From contig JAFTUF010000063.1 of NCBI GenBank assembly GCA_017466405.1, positions 62,001 to 126,000 of the forward strand: a stretch of 64,000 nt of DNA. The letters run 5' to 3'. The position numbers and the translations under genes are program-made. Positions 34,450-43,562 of the stretch are shown here, one piece after another; within the stretch, counting starts at the first letter, position 1, and each line of letters opens with the position of its first letter. The notes beneath the pieces were generated by a model. That model worked only from the letters and a program-made list of their open reading frames with translations. It searched no databases and had not been told where the DNA came from. The DNA is from Bacteroidales bacterium. GTDB taxonomy: Bacteria > Bacteroidota > Bacteroidia > Bacteroidales > F082.

Positions 34450-35550
34450 ATGAGAAAATATTTATTACTTGCCGTTATATTATTAATATGTAAATTCTCC
34501 ATCTCTCAAGAATCACAAGAGGAGATTAATGTTTTATTTCTCGGAAACAGCTACACATTTGTCAACAATCTTCCCGAAATGATTAACGAATTAGCTGAAG
34601 GAAACGGCAAGATTGTCAAGCATGAGTCTGTTTGTCCTGGAGGACACACTTTTTTCCAGCACGTAGCAAATCCTACATCACAAGCTAAAATACGCGAAGG
34701 CAAATGGGATTACGTCGTGTTACAAGAACAAAGCCAACTTCCATCAATAGATTATTACCGTCATAACTCAATGAGACCCAACTACCAAACATTATACGAC
34801 ACCATTATGCATTACAATCCAGAAGCTAAGGTTGTCGGCTATATGACATGGGGACGACAGTACGGAGGTCAACAATGCGTTAACTATGGGGAAGGTTTGT
34901 ATTGCAGTGCCGATTTTGTCGATTTCAACCACATGCAAGACACAATGAGTGTAGCATATTGTGAAAACGCATACGCCACTGACTCATGGGTGGCTCCTGT
35001 CGGCGATGCATGGAAAGAAGCTTTCGCTCAGGATTCTTCTTTGGTTCTTCATAGCTCTGATGAAAGTCATCCTAATTACGAAGGAAGCTATCTCGCCGCA
35101 TGCGTATTCTATGGAGTATTCTTCAACGAAAGTCCAATAGGCACCTACCATAGCGAATCTATCAGCGATGATAAGGCGCTCTTTCTTCAAACAGTAGCCT
35201 CTGACGTTTTTTTCAACAATCTTGAAAAATGGAACATCGAAATAGGAACTATCATCGACACTACTAATATCGATACAACCTATATAGACACCACTAACAT
35301 TGTAACACCCGTAAGAGTGAAAAATTATGAAATCATCAGTAATCCTAATGACGACAGCTTAATAATTAAAAACAATAACAAAAGCTCGATGACAATTAAA
35401 ATTTTCGACCTTAACGGTGCCATAATCTTTGAAAGGAGAAGTAAAGACGATGAAGTCTTCAACCTTAATAATTCAAAAGGTGTTTTCATCATTCAACTTT
35501 TCGACGAGAAAAATCAAAATAAATTTGTTGAGAAAATCATCAAGCAATAA
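34450..35550 (+). CDS. Secreted SGNH/GDSL-like hydrolase with T9SS sorting domain
   Basis: 366 residues from the ATG at 34450, which gives the signal peptide MRKYLLLAVILLICKFSISQ; an earlier in-frame ATG lies inside the pruA terminator. SGNH blocks: LFLGNSYTFVNN (Ser nucleophile, block I), WDYVVLQEQSQLP, and SSDESHPNYEGSYLAA (block V Asp-His pair). The closest general pattern is the DUF4886-type SGNH group. A Thr/Asp-rich linker (TTNIDTTYIDTTN) leads to a short C-terminal sorting-like domain (KNYEIISNPNDDSLIIK). Probably an exported esterase or deacetylase acting on glycans; the substrate is unknown. Confidence 0.8.
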   Translation: MRKYLLLAVILLICKFSISQESQEEINVLFLGNSYTFVNNLPEMINELAEGNGKIVKHESVCPGGHTFFQHVANPTSQAKIREGKWDYVVLQEQSQLPSIDYYRHNSMRPNYQTLYDTIMHYNPEAKVVGYMTWGRQYGGQQCVNYGEGLYCSADFVDFNHMQDTMSVAYCENAYATDSWVAPVGDAWKEAFAQDSSLVLHSSDESHPNYEGSYLAACVFYGVFFNESPIGTYHSESISDDKALFLQTVASDVFFNNLEKWNIEIGTIIDTTNIDTTYIDTTNIVTPVRVKNYEIISNPNDDSLIIKNNNKSSMTIKIFDLNGAIIFERRSKDDEVFNLNNSKGVFIIQLFDEKNQNKFVEKIIKQ

Positions 35551-35587
35551 TACCCTATTTGTTAAAAAAAGAGCGTCTTTAGTTAAA

Positions 35588-35644
35588 AAAGTGTCGTTTT
35601 TAGTTAAAAAAGTTAATTTTTTTCGCCCCTAAAAATGACACTTT
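35588..35644 (+). terminator. Long hairpin downstream of the SGNH hydrolase gene
   Basis: AAAGTGTCGTTTTTAG (35588-35603) pairs with CTAAAAATGACACTTT (35629-35644), 15 of 16 bases. The loop region is AT-rich and contains a third AGTTAAAAAAGT unit of a local tandem repeat (from about 35563). It is a likely transcription end. No gene was seen in the rest of 35551-35792. Confidence 0.55.
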
Positions 35645-35792
35645 CACGTATTTTTAGCTTTTAAAACGCCATAAAAAACGAGTTTTTTCAATTTTCAGTC
35701 CCAAAATCTTCCTTTCCGTAACTTATTTTTTTCTCTTCGTGTAAATGTGAAACTTTTAACATTTTTTTATGTTTCTTTGCATTGAAACAAAT

Positions 35793-37571
35793 ATGGAGAT
35801 GGAAGAAAAAAGATTATTTGACATTTTAAAATTATACGTCAGAAAATACCCTGAGCAAGAGATTGCATTAGCTAAAAAAGAAAGCGGCGTATGGAGAAAG
35901 TTCAGCATACAAGAGTATGTTGAAATGACAAATTACCTTAGTTACGCTTTCATTGAATTAGGCATTGAGAAAGACGACAAAGTTGCTATTATTTGCAGCA
36001 ACCGTCCTGAATGGAACATGCTCGACATGGCTATTATGCAAGTAGGCGCTATCACCGTTCCTATTTATCCAACCATCAGCAAAGAAGACTATCGTTATAT
36101 TATTAACGATTGCAGCATAAAGCTTATAGTTTTGGAAGGTCAGGGAGTGTTGCAAAAGATTGAAAGCGTAAAAGACGAATGTCCTAATCTTAAATCAGTT
36201 TACACAATCTCCACAAAAAGCGATTACCCGACCTTTGACCAATTACTAGAGATTGGCAAGAACCATATAAATCAAGAGAAACTTAAAAGACGTGAAGACA
36301 GCATAGACGAGAAAGAATGTGCGACAATCATATACACCTCTGGAACCACAGGCAATCCAAAAGGCGTAATGCTTTCTCACTACAATATAATGAGTCAGAT
36401 TCATAATCTGAAACAAACTCCTTCAAAATGGTCGAGAAAAGCTTTCAGTTTCCTACCTATATGTCACGCATACGAAAGAATGTTGGTGTTCCTATATCAA
36501 TATTTAGGAATGTCTATCTATTATGCTGAAAGTCTAGCCACAATAGCCACCGACTTGAAAGAAGTCAAACCTAGCATGATGAGCGCAGTACCTCGTCTTC
36601 TCGAAAAGATTTATCTTAAAGTAAGACAAACAGGAGCAAGCAATAAAGGTATCAAGAAAGCCATCTTTTTCTGGGCTTTAAACTTAGCTGAAAGATATAG
36701 AATAGATCCTTGCAACCGCACTTGGTTTTACAATCAAAAGCTTAAGATAGCTGACGCATTAGTGTACAAAAAGATTCGTCAAAACCTTGGAGCAGAAAGA
36801 TTTGATATTGTAGTGTCGGGAGCTGCAAGCATACAATCTAATATAGCATCATTCTTCTCTGCTATAAAGATGCCTGTTTATGAAGGTTATGGCATGACAG
36901 AATGCTCACCTGTTATTGCAGTGTCGTGCAACGAGCCTCATGGCCGCGAAGTTGGAACAGTAGGTTTTGCATTGCCAGGCGTAGAAGTAAGATTGACAGA
37001 AGAAAAAGAAATAGTATGCCGCGGACATAATGTAATGATGGGTTATTATAATCAGCCTGAACTTACCAAAGAAGTCATCGACGAAGAAGGCTGGCTTCAT
37101 ACTGGCGACCTCGGAGAGATAAACGAATACGGTCAGGTAAGAATCACTGGCAGATTGAAGAATTTATTCAAGACATCATTGGGAAAATACATTAACCCTG
37201 ACGTGATAGAAAACAAATTCGCCGAATCAGGATTTATCGAAAATATAGTTGTTGTCGGAGAAAACCAGAAACATGCCGGTGCTATCATAGTCCCTGACTT
37301 CGCTTTCCTGAAACAATGGTGTCAAAAACATGAGATAAAATTCACCACTCCTCAGGAAATGATAAACAACAATGACGTAAAAAAACGCTATGCAGAAGAA
37401 GTTAAAAAGTTAAATCAAAACTTCGGCGACACTGAAAAGATAAAATGCCATGTGTTGATAGCAGACGAATGGAGTGTCAACAACGGAATCCTAACACCGA
37501 CATTAAAAGTAAAGAGAAAAATCGTTAAAGAAAAATACAAAGACTTAATCAACAGTATATATAAAGATTAA
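35793..37571 (+). CDS. Long-chain acyl-CoA ligase (AMP-binding, FadD15/ACSL type)
   Basis: 592 residues from the ATG at 35793. An ATG 8 codons earlier lies in a TTTGC promoter-like stretch, and one two codons later is also possible. AMP-binding motif YTSGTTGNPKGVMLSH, the A5 motif YEGYGMTECSP, the WLHTGDLG motif and the A10 lysine region RLKNLFKTSLGKYI are all present. It activates long fatty acids with ATP and CoA; the length and order fit the bacterial type often annotated FadD15. The last codons overlap the end of the convergent OmpA-family gene by 4 bp. Confidence 0.9.
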   Translation: MEMEEKRLFDILKLYVRKYPEQEIALAKKESGVWRKFSIQEYVEMTNYLSYAFIELGIEKDDKVAIICSNRPEWNMLDMAIMQVGAITVPIYPTISKEDYRYIINDCSIKLIVLEGQGVLQKIESVKDECPNLKSVYTISTKSDYPTFDQLLEIGKNHINQEKLKRREDSIDEKECATIIYTSGTTGNPKGVMLSHYNIMSQIHNLKQTPSKWSRKAFSFLPICHAYERMLVFLYQYLGMSIYYAESLATIATDLKEVKPSMMSAVPRLLEKIYLKVRQTGASNKGIKKAIFFWALNLAERYRIDPCNRTWFYNQKLKIADALVYKKIRQNLGAERFDIVVSGAASIQSNIASFFSAIKMPVYEGYGMTECSPVIAVSCNEPHGREVGTVGFALPGVEVRLTEEKEIVCRGHNVMMGYYNQPELTKEVIDEEGWLHTGDLGEINEYGQVRITGRLKNLFKTSLGKYINPDVIENKFAESGFIENIVVVGENQKHAGAIIVPDFAFLKQWCQKHEIKFTTPQEMINNNDVKKRYAEEVKKLNQNFGDTEKIKCHVLIADEWSVNNGILTPTLKVKRKIVKEKYKDLINSIYKD

Positions 37572-39286
37572 AATTCTTTAACAAAAGTCATAGAGACTCT
37601 CCTATTAAGAGCTCTTAGTTCATCATCAAAGTTATTAGGAAACAAAGGTTGCGAAGATCCGCAGCCTTTTGTTTTTATCCTATCCGAAGAAATACCTTTA
37701 TTAATTAATGCTTCTCTCACACTCTCGGCTCTTCGCTCCGACAATCGCCAATTATATTCCTCATCTCCCATGTCATCGGTATGTCCGGAAAGTTCTATGC
37801 CAACGTCAGGATAATCATTCAAAAAAGTTGCTAAAGCATCCAATCCTTTCTCCGAATCTTGTCTAAGTTCATAGCTGTCAAATTCAAAATAAATATCCCT
37901 CAATGAGATGCTTGTTCCTTTTCTCATTGCAGCTGCATATAAATCTTCTACAGAAGGAATCTCTATTTCAACAGCTTGCGGTCTATACTCATCTTTTAAT
38001 TCAAACTCATAGATGTCATAACCGCCATAACCATCAGCTCGCTTCGCAGAGATAAAAGCTTTCACTGCATCATTGGAAACGACCAAATTTATCTCATCGC
38101 CATTAGTATTTATCGGATATCCTAAATTCTCCGATTCAGTCCAATCGCTATTATCATCTCTGCGAGCGACAAATAAATCGTAGCCACCCATTCCTTTATG
38201 ACCATCAGAAGAGAAATATAAAGTCTTACCGTCATGATGAATAAAAGGAGCCATTTCATTGCCATCGGAATTGACATTATGATTAAGACGCTCAGCCTCA
38301 TTCCAAGTCCCGTCATCATTTCTTTTCGAGACAAAAATATCAGACGTCCCTTTTCTAGAATCGAGTCTGACAAAATAAAGTTCATTACCATCATGACTTA
38401 TACAAGGCTGCGACTCCCAAGAAGAAGTATTTATTGCTCTGAGATTTATCGCTTCGCTCCACTGTCCATTACGCAATTCGGAGTAATAAATATCGCAACT
38501 TCCTAAGCCGTCTTCTCTACCGCAGATTGAGAAATAAACAGTATTGCCGTCGGCACTTATATTAGCAGCGCCTAAATCATCAGCATCTTTTCCTTCGAAC
38601 AAAAAAACGGGAATAGTGAATATTGAATCAATAACATTTGTTACAAAGATATTTTCCTTAAGATAAATATCGTCAGGAGAGTCTGACTTATAACGTTTGG
38701 TAAATATCAATTTAGATTCATTAACATAATATTGATTAACATATTCATCTGCTGAAGTATTGACGACATCACCAAGATTACGAGGATTATATTCGACAGG
38801 ATTCTCAAACAATTCTTTTCTAAACAGACATAGTTGGAGTTGTGAATCGGCATATTCTCTCAACGATTCCTTTTGGTTATTCAACGAGAGAAACCATTGC
38901 AATATATCAACCGACTTATCATAAACATATCGATTGTCATAAAGTTTCGACAAAGCCAAAGCAGCGCGAGGAAACGCCATGGAATCAGTCTTAAAAAGAA
39001 GTTCATACGTCTCTATTGCTGCTAAGTCATCATTCATCTCTGTCAGCAGCTCTGCCTTCAGCAATATCGCATCTGTGAAAGAAGAATCGCTACGAATAGC
39101 TTCATTTACATACGACAGACTCTTATCATAATCTTTATTAAGAAATGAAGACATAGCTTTCTCAAAATTCCTTATCGCTTTTTTGGAAGACGAACGTACA
39201 TTTTGTGCAAGAGATATATTTGTCGATATAACAAGAAATATCGACAGTAACAGTGGTTTCAATATTTTGGCGAGAGACAGACTCAT
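37568..39286 (-). CDS. TPR - PD40 propeller - OmpA protein (PorE-like)
   Basis: 572 residues from the ATG at 39286, chosen because it starts a signal peptide ending at NISLAQ; an ATG 15 codons earlier would give a poorer N-terminus. Order: TPR-like helices (about 30-150), a beta-propeller of PD40 repeats with DGNTVYFS, DGNELYFVRL, DGKTLYFSSDG, and a C-terminal OmpA domain with ELSGHTDDMG and NWRLSERRAESV. The same architecture defines PorE, the T9SS peptidoglycan anchor of Porphyromonas, but other Bacteroidota OmpA paralogues share it. No lipobox Cys is seen, unlike PorE. Confidence 0.8.
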   Translation of the reverse strand: MSLSLAKILKPLLLSIFLVISTNISLAQNVRSSSKKAIRNFEKAMSSFLNKDYDKSLSYVNEAIRSDSSFTDAILLKAELLTEMNDDLAAIETYELLFKTDSMAFPRAALALSKLYDNRYVYDKSVDILQWFLSLNNQKESLREYADSQLQLCLFRKELFENPVEYNPRNLGDVVNTSADEYVNQYYVNESKLIFTKRYKSDSPDDIYLKENIFVTNVIDSIFTIPVFLFEGKDADDLGAANISADGNTVYFSICGREDGLGSCDIYYSELRNGQWSEAINLRAINTSSWESQPCISHDGNELYFVRLDSRKGTSDIFVSKRNDDGTWNEAERLNHNVNSDGNEMAPFIHHDGKTLYFSSDGHKGMGGYDLFVARRDDNSDWTESENLGYPINTNGDEINLVVSNDAVKAFISAKRADGYGGYDIYEFELKDEYRPQAVEIEIPSVEDLYAAAMRKGTSISLRDIYFEFDSYELRQDSEKGLDALATFLNDYPDVGIELSGHTDDMGDEEYNWRLSERRAESVREALINKGISSDRIKTKGCGSSQPLFPNNFDDELRALNRRVSMTFVKEF

Positions 39287-39358
39287 ATATCCATTAACAA
39301 ACAATGAAGACTTTAAACATAAAATCTTCATTGTTAAAACTTCATTATTTAGTTTTTA

Positions 39359-40234
39359 TTATTTGCGTTTCTTTGCTGCCAACAATGTGTTATGGAGCAG
39401 AGACACTATTGTCATCGGGCCGACGCCGCCAGGTACCGGTGTTATCATAGAAGCTTTCTTATATACCTCTTTATAATCGACGTCACCTACGATATGATAA
39501 CCTTTTTCAGAGTTATCTTCGATACGGTTGATACCAACGTCAATAACAACAGCTCCCTCTTTAACCATGTCAGCTTTGACAAATTCAGGTTTACCAATAG
39601 CCACCACGAGGATGTCGGCTTGACGTGTAATTTCTTCCAAGTTCTTGGTTCTGCTGTGGCATATTGACACTGTTGCATCCACTCCTTTTCTTGAGAGCAT
39701 CACACTGATAGGAGTGCCAACGATGTTAGAACGACCCAGAACGACGACATGTTTTCCTGCCACCTCGACATTGCTGCGTTTGAGCATTTCCAATATACCG
39801 AATGGAGTTGCAGGAAGGAAACAAGGTTCGCCAAGCTGCATCAAGCCGATATTATGCAATGTAAATCCATCGACGTCTTTATCAGGGCTTATTGATTGAA
39901 TGACTTTTGTCTCATTGATATGCTTTGGCATTGGAAGTTGCACGATAAAACCATCAATTTCAGGATCGTTGTTGAGGAAGTTAATAGTATTGAGCACTTC
40001 TTCTTCCGATGCTTTTGCGCTCAATCTATATACAGAAGAAATCATACCGACACTGCGACAAGCTCTTTCTTTAGATGCCACATAGGTAAGGCTTGCACCA
40101 TCTTCACCTACTATAACCGCTGCGAGATGAGGAGCGCCTTCTCCTTTATCAATCATACCAGCTACTTCAGCTGCTATTTCTTTTTTTATTGTATCGGCAA
40201 TAAGTTTACCATCAATGATTTTGTTATCAGCCAT
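39359..40234 (-). CDS. folD: Methylenetetrahydrofolate dehydrogenase / methenyltetrahydrofolate cyclohydrolase
   Basis: 291 residues. YVASKERACRSVGM (the catalytic Tyr-x3-Lys), IVQLPMPKHI, DKDVDGF, the NADP-binding VVLGRSNIVGTP and the C-terminal MITPVPGGVGPMT motif are all present. It interconverts 5,10-methylene-, methenyl- and 10-formyl-THF, and so can receive the methenyl-THF made by FtcD. It follows ffh by 12 bp. Confidence 0.95.
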   Translation of the reverse strand: MADNKIIDGKLIADTIKKEIAAEVAGMIDKGEGAPHLAAVIVGEDGASLTYVASKERACRSVGMISSVYRLSAKASEEEVLNTINFLNNDPEIDGFIVQLPMPKHINETKVIQSISPDKDVDGFTLHNIGLMQLGEPCFLPATPFGILEMLKRSNVEVAGKHVVVLGRSNIVGTPISVMLSRKGVDATVSICHSRTKNLEEITRQADILVVAIGKPEFVKADMVKEGAVVIDVGINRIEDNSEKGYHIVGDVDYKEVYKKASMITPVPGGVGPMTIVSLLHNTLLAAKKRK

Positions 40235-40246
40235 AATATCAAGATT

Positions 40247-41581
40247 TTATTTTCTGTTTCTCATTTGCGACATCATTTGCATCATTTTCTTTGCTCCGCC
40301 TGATGTCATCATTTTCATCATCTTTGAAGTCTCTTCAAACTGTTTTATAAGTCTGTTAACTTCCACTATATCTGTACCGCTACCCATCGCTATTCTTCTG
40401 CGACGGCTGCCGTTCAAGATTTTAGGGTTCTCGCGTTCGGCAGGAGTCATTGAACCGATGATAGCTTCAATGCTCTTGAATGCATCTTCATCAATATCTT
40501 CATCGCTGATCTTATTCATGCCAGGTATCATAGCTGCGAGGTCTTTAAGATTACCCATGCGCTTGATTTGCTGGATTTGTTTAAGGAAGTCGTTGAAGTT
40601 AAATTCGTTTCTGGCAAGTTTTCTCTTAAGCTTGGCAGCTTCTTCTGCATCGAATTGCTCTTGGGCTCTTTCCACGAGGCTGACGATGTCACCCATACCG
40701 AGGATTCGGTCTGCCATACGTTTAGGGTAGAATATGTCGAGAGCATCCATCTTCTCGCCGAGACCAACGAATTTAATTGGCTTATCGACGACACTGCGGA
40801 TAGTAAGAGCTGCACCGCCGCGAGTATCACCGTCCAACTTGGTGAGGACGACACCGTCGAAGTCAAGGCGGTCGTTGAAAGCCTTGGCCGTGTTGACAGC
40901 ATCCTGACCAGTCATGGAGTCAACGACGAACAATGTCTCATGAGGATTGACTTTTGCCTTGACAGCTGCTATCTCATTCATCATCTGCTCATCGACAGCA
41001 AGACGACCTGCGGTATCTATGATAACTACATTCTTGTTATGATCTTTTGCATATTGAATAGCGTTCTCTGCAATCTGAACAGGATTCTTGCTTTCTATCT
41101 CTGAATATACCTCAACACCTACCTGTTCACCCAAAACTTTGAGCTGGTCGATAGCAGCAGGACGATAGACGTCGCCCGCCACGAGCAAAACGCTCTTACC
41201 TCTCTTGCTCTTCAGGAAATTGGCAAGCTTCGCTGAGAAGGTAGTCTTACCAGAACCTTGAAGACCTGCTATCAAAACAATAGCAGGATTTGCTTTTATG
41301 TTAATCTCGGTATGATCTCCGCCCATCAACTCAGCTAACTCGTCATGTACGATTTTAACCATAAGCTGACCCGGAGAAACCGATGTCAATATCTTCTGTC
41401 CTAATGCTTTTTCCTTGATAGTATTGGTCAGGTCTTTAGCTATCTTATAACTAACGTCAGCGTCTAAAAGAGCCTTGCGGACTTCTTTCAAAGTCTCTGC
41501 CACGTTAATTTCTGTAATCTGTCCTTGACCTTTTAATATCTTGAACGATCGTTCAAGTTTCTCACTTAATCCTTCAAACAT
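40247..41581 (-). CDS. ffh: Signal recognition particle protein Ffh
   Basis: 444 residues. NG domain with LQGSGKTTFSAKLA, GDVYRPAAIDQL, DTAGRLAVDEQM and TKLDGDTRGGAAL; then the methionine-rich M domain (MGNLKDLAAMIPGMNK, the RRRIAMGSGT signature, and the tail MMKMMTSGGAKKMMQMMSQM). It binds 4.5S RNA and signal sequences and works with FtsY encoded at 19506. Own promoter at 41602. Confidence 0.96.
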   Translation of the reverse strand: MFEGLSEKLERSFKILKGQGQITEINVAETLKEVRKALLDADVSYKIAKDLTNTIKEKALGQKILTSVSPGQLMVKIVHDELAELMGGDHTEINIKANPAIVLIAGLQGSGKTTFSAKLANFLKSKRGKSVLLVAGDVYRPAAIDQLKVLGEQVGVEVYSEIESKNPVQIAENAIQYAKDHNKNVVIIDTAGRLAVDEQMMNEIAAVKAKVNPHETLFVVDSMTGQDAVNTAKAFNDRLDFDGVVLTKLDGDTRGGAALTIRSVVDKPIKFVGLGEKMDALDIFYPKRMADRILGMGDIVSLVERAQEQFDAEEAAKLKRKLARNEFNFNDFLKQIQQIKRMGNLKDLAAMIPGMNKISDEDIDEDAFKSIEAIIGSMTPAERENPKILNGSRRRRIAMGSGTDIVEVNRLIKQFEETSKMMKMMTSGGAKKMMQMMSQMRNRK

Positions 41582-41601
41582 ATTCTCTTATATTTTGAGC
41601 G

Positions 41602-41609
41602 CAAAGATA
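41602..41609 (-). promoter_or_regulatory. -7 box of ffh-folD
   Basis: TATCTTTG on the minus strand, 20 bp before the ffh start. Confidence 0.5.
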
Positions 41610-41650
41610 ATTATTTTTTTCAAACTATCCTATACTTTAAACTATGAACT

Positions 41651-43525
41651 TTAATAGGAATTAAACAAGTCGAAATGATATTGCATATACGACTTGCCGT
41701 CTTCTACCACGCTATCTCTTATATTCTCAGGTAAGTCGTTCTTAATGAAGTTGCCTGTATTGGAATAAACGAATTCTCCTTCTGGCGTTTTCCAACCCAA
41801 TCCATTGTTAAGTTCAAAAAACGCGAATGGCCTGTAACACAAACCGAACATATTCTTGCTCCATATAAACTCATCATGAGGCAGACCCAGCTGAGCCATT
41901 ATCATCGCCGGCAAATCGGTATTGCCACATATCGCGTCGAAGGTCTTGCCTCTCAAAGAATCTTGAAGAGGCTCGCCATAAATAAGCATAGGAATCTTAT
42001 GATGATCGAAGGATTCCATCCTGTGGTTCTTATATGACGCATGACTATGATCTGCCACAAAGATAAACAAGGTGCTGTCGTACCAATCTTGCTGACGTGC
42101 TTTTTCCATAAACATCTTGATGGCAATATCGGTATAATGTCCCGAGTTGACGTATTGTTTTTCAATCTTAGGCCATTCTATCTCTTCGAACATCTTCGGA
42201 TAATCGTATGGCGAATGAGTGCTTTGAGTGAAGAGCGTACTGAAGAAAGGCTGCGGATGCTTCGACACCTGCTCAGCATACCAAGGCATCACATCAGCAT
42301 CGTGATAACCGAGCTTTCCCTTGAAGTAGCCTTCGTTAATATCCTTAGCCTCTACAATCTCATCAAATTCATTATAACGAAGATATGACAGAATATTTCC
42401 GTAATTCAGTTCTCCTCCGAAATAAAAACTGGTGTAATATCCTATAGAATCCATCTTCTTCACTAGAGAAGGAACTGCATAATATTTATCAGGATGATTG
42501 GTGATTGTGGTGACCGGCATTCCAGGCAATCCGCCGAAAAGCGACGACATTGCGTGTTGGGAGCGATTTGCGCTAGCATAGATGTTTGTAAACAACAGAC
42601 CGTCTTCTTCCAAGTCGCGGAAGTTTGGCGTGATACCAGGCTCGCCACCAAGCGACTCTATCAAGTCGGCAGACCAGCTCTCCAAGAGAATCACCATGAT
42701 ATTAGGTCTTTCCATCTTCAAGATAGAAATCGTCGAGTCGCAATCTACCTGATGAAGTCCTTCCACTCTTTTCTTTGCCGACTCGAAATCCATATAGTTG
42801 AAATGAGCCCGCGACTCCACCTTCTTGGAGTTTAATATATTCTCGACAAGATAATAAGCCGGATTGACACACATCTCGTTAGCCAACTTATGACTGCTGT
42901 AATATACCTTGCTCGATGTTATAGGTATCTCATTGAAACCACCTCTCATTCCAAGGAAAAGCAATCCAACAACTAAGACAAAACTTCCCGACATGACAAA
43001 AACATTAGGCTTGCTTTCTTCCCTATTCGATTCAGGATTCTGAGGCTCTACATATTTAGTATATAGCCAACAGAACAGAACCGTGAAAATGCTCCATAAG
43101 ACAATCAGCAATAATGTCTGCTCTGTCTCCGCTGTATTTATCACTTCGGATGGATTCTCCAAATACATCAAGGCTCTGTACGACAGTTTTGTTCTCCATT
43201 CGCCATAGATACCGATGTCGCCGAAAGCTGCGAGATTATATACCGCCACAAGCAAATAAAAAAACCATCTCAAAGGCGCGAAGAGCGTATCCTTATTGAT
43301 GGCAAGAGTAACGAACATATAGATAGCAGGCAATGCCAACATAAAACTTGCTGTTGCAATGTCGAGTGGCAACGCCGACCAGAAACCTTTCAATATTTCC
43401 TTAAATGGAATCTCTCCCAATGTGACTAACGACCAATATTTAACAATGAAGATAACTCTCATCGTGGCAAAAAGCACCAACAAGAAAACCAACATTTTCA
43501 ATAAAGTGACCCAAATCTTTTTCAT
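41651..43525 (-). CDS. LTA-synthase-like membrane phosphotransferase
   Basis: 624 residues. About five membrane segments lie within the first 200 residues, followed by a large extracytoplasmic alkaline-phosphatase-superfamily domain. Visible motifs are ILLESWSADLIESLGG (metal ligand Glu), NRSQHAMSSLFGG at the nucleophile position and FVADHSHASYKN (Asp-His metal site). Enzymes of this family move phosphoglycerol or phosphoethanolamine from lipids to envelope polymers. Bacteroidota have no teichoic acid, so the acceptor here is unknown. It stands alone upstream of ffh. Confidence 0.85.
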   Translation of the reverse strand: MKKIWVTLLKMLVFLLVLFATMRVIFIVKYWSLVTLGEIPFKEILKGFWSALPLDIATASFMLALPAIYMFVTLAINKDTLFAPLRWFFYLLVAVYNLAAFGDIGIYGEWRTKLSYRALMYLENPSEVINTAETEQTLLLIVLWSIFTVLFCWLYTKYVEPQNPESNREESKPNVFVMSGSFVLVVGLLFLGMRGGFNEIPITSSKVYYSSHKLANEMCVNPAYYLVENILNSKKVESRAHFNYMDFESAKKRVEGLHQVDCDSTISILKMERPNIMVILLESWSADLIESLGGEPGITPNFRDLEEDGLLFTNIYASANRSQHAMSSLFGGLPGMPVTTITNHPDKYYAVPSLVKKMDSIGYYTSFYFGGELNYGNILSYLRYNEFDEIVEAKDINEGYFKGKLGYHDADVMPWYAEQVSKHPQPFFSTLFTQSTHSPYDYPKMFEEIEWPKIEKQYVNSGHYTDIAIKMFMEKARQQDWYDSTLFIFVADHSHASYKNHRMESFDHHKIPMLIYGEPLQDSLRGKTFDAICGNTDLPAMIMAQLGLPHDEFIWSKNMFGLCYRPFAFFELNNGLGWKTPEGEFVYSNTGNFIKNDLPENIRDSVVEDGKSYMQYHFDLFNSY

Positions 43526-43562
43526 ATAAATATTATTTCCGTAAATATAACTATTTTATTTA

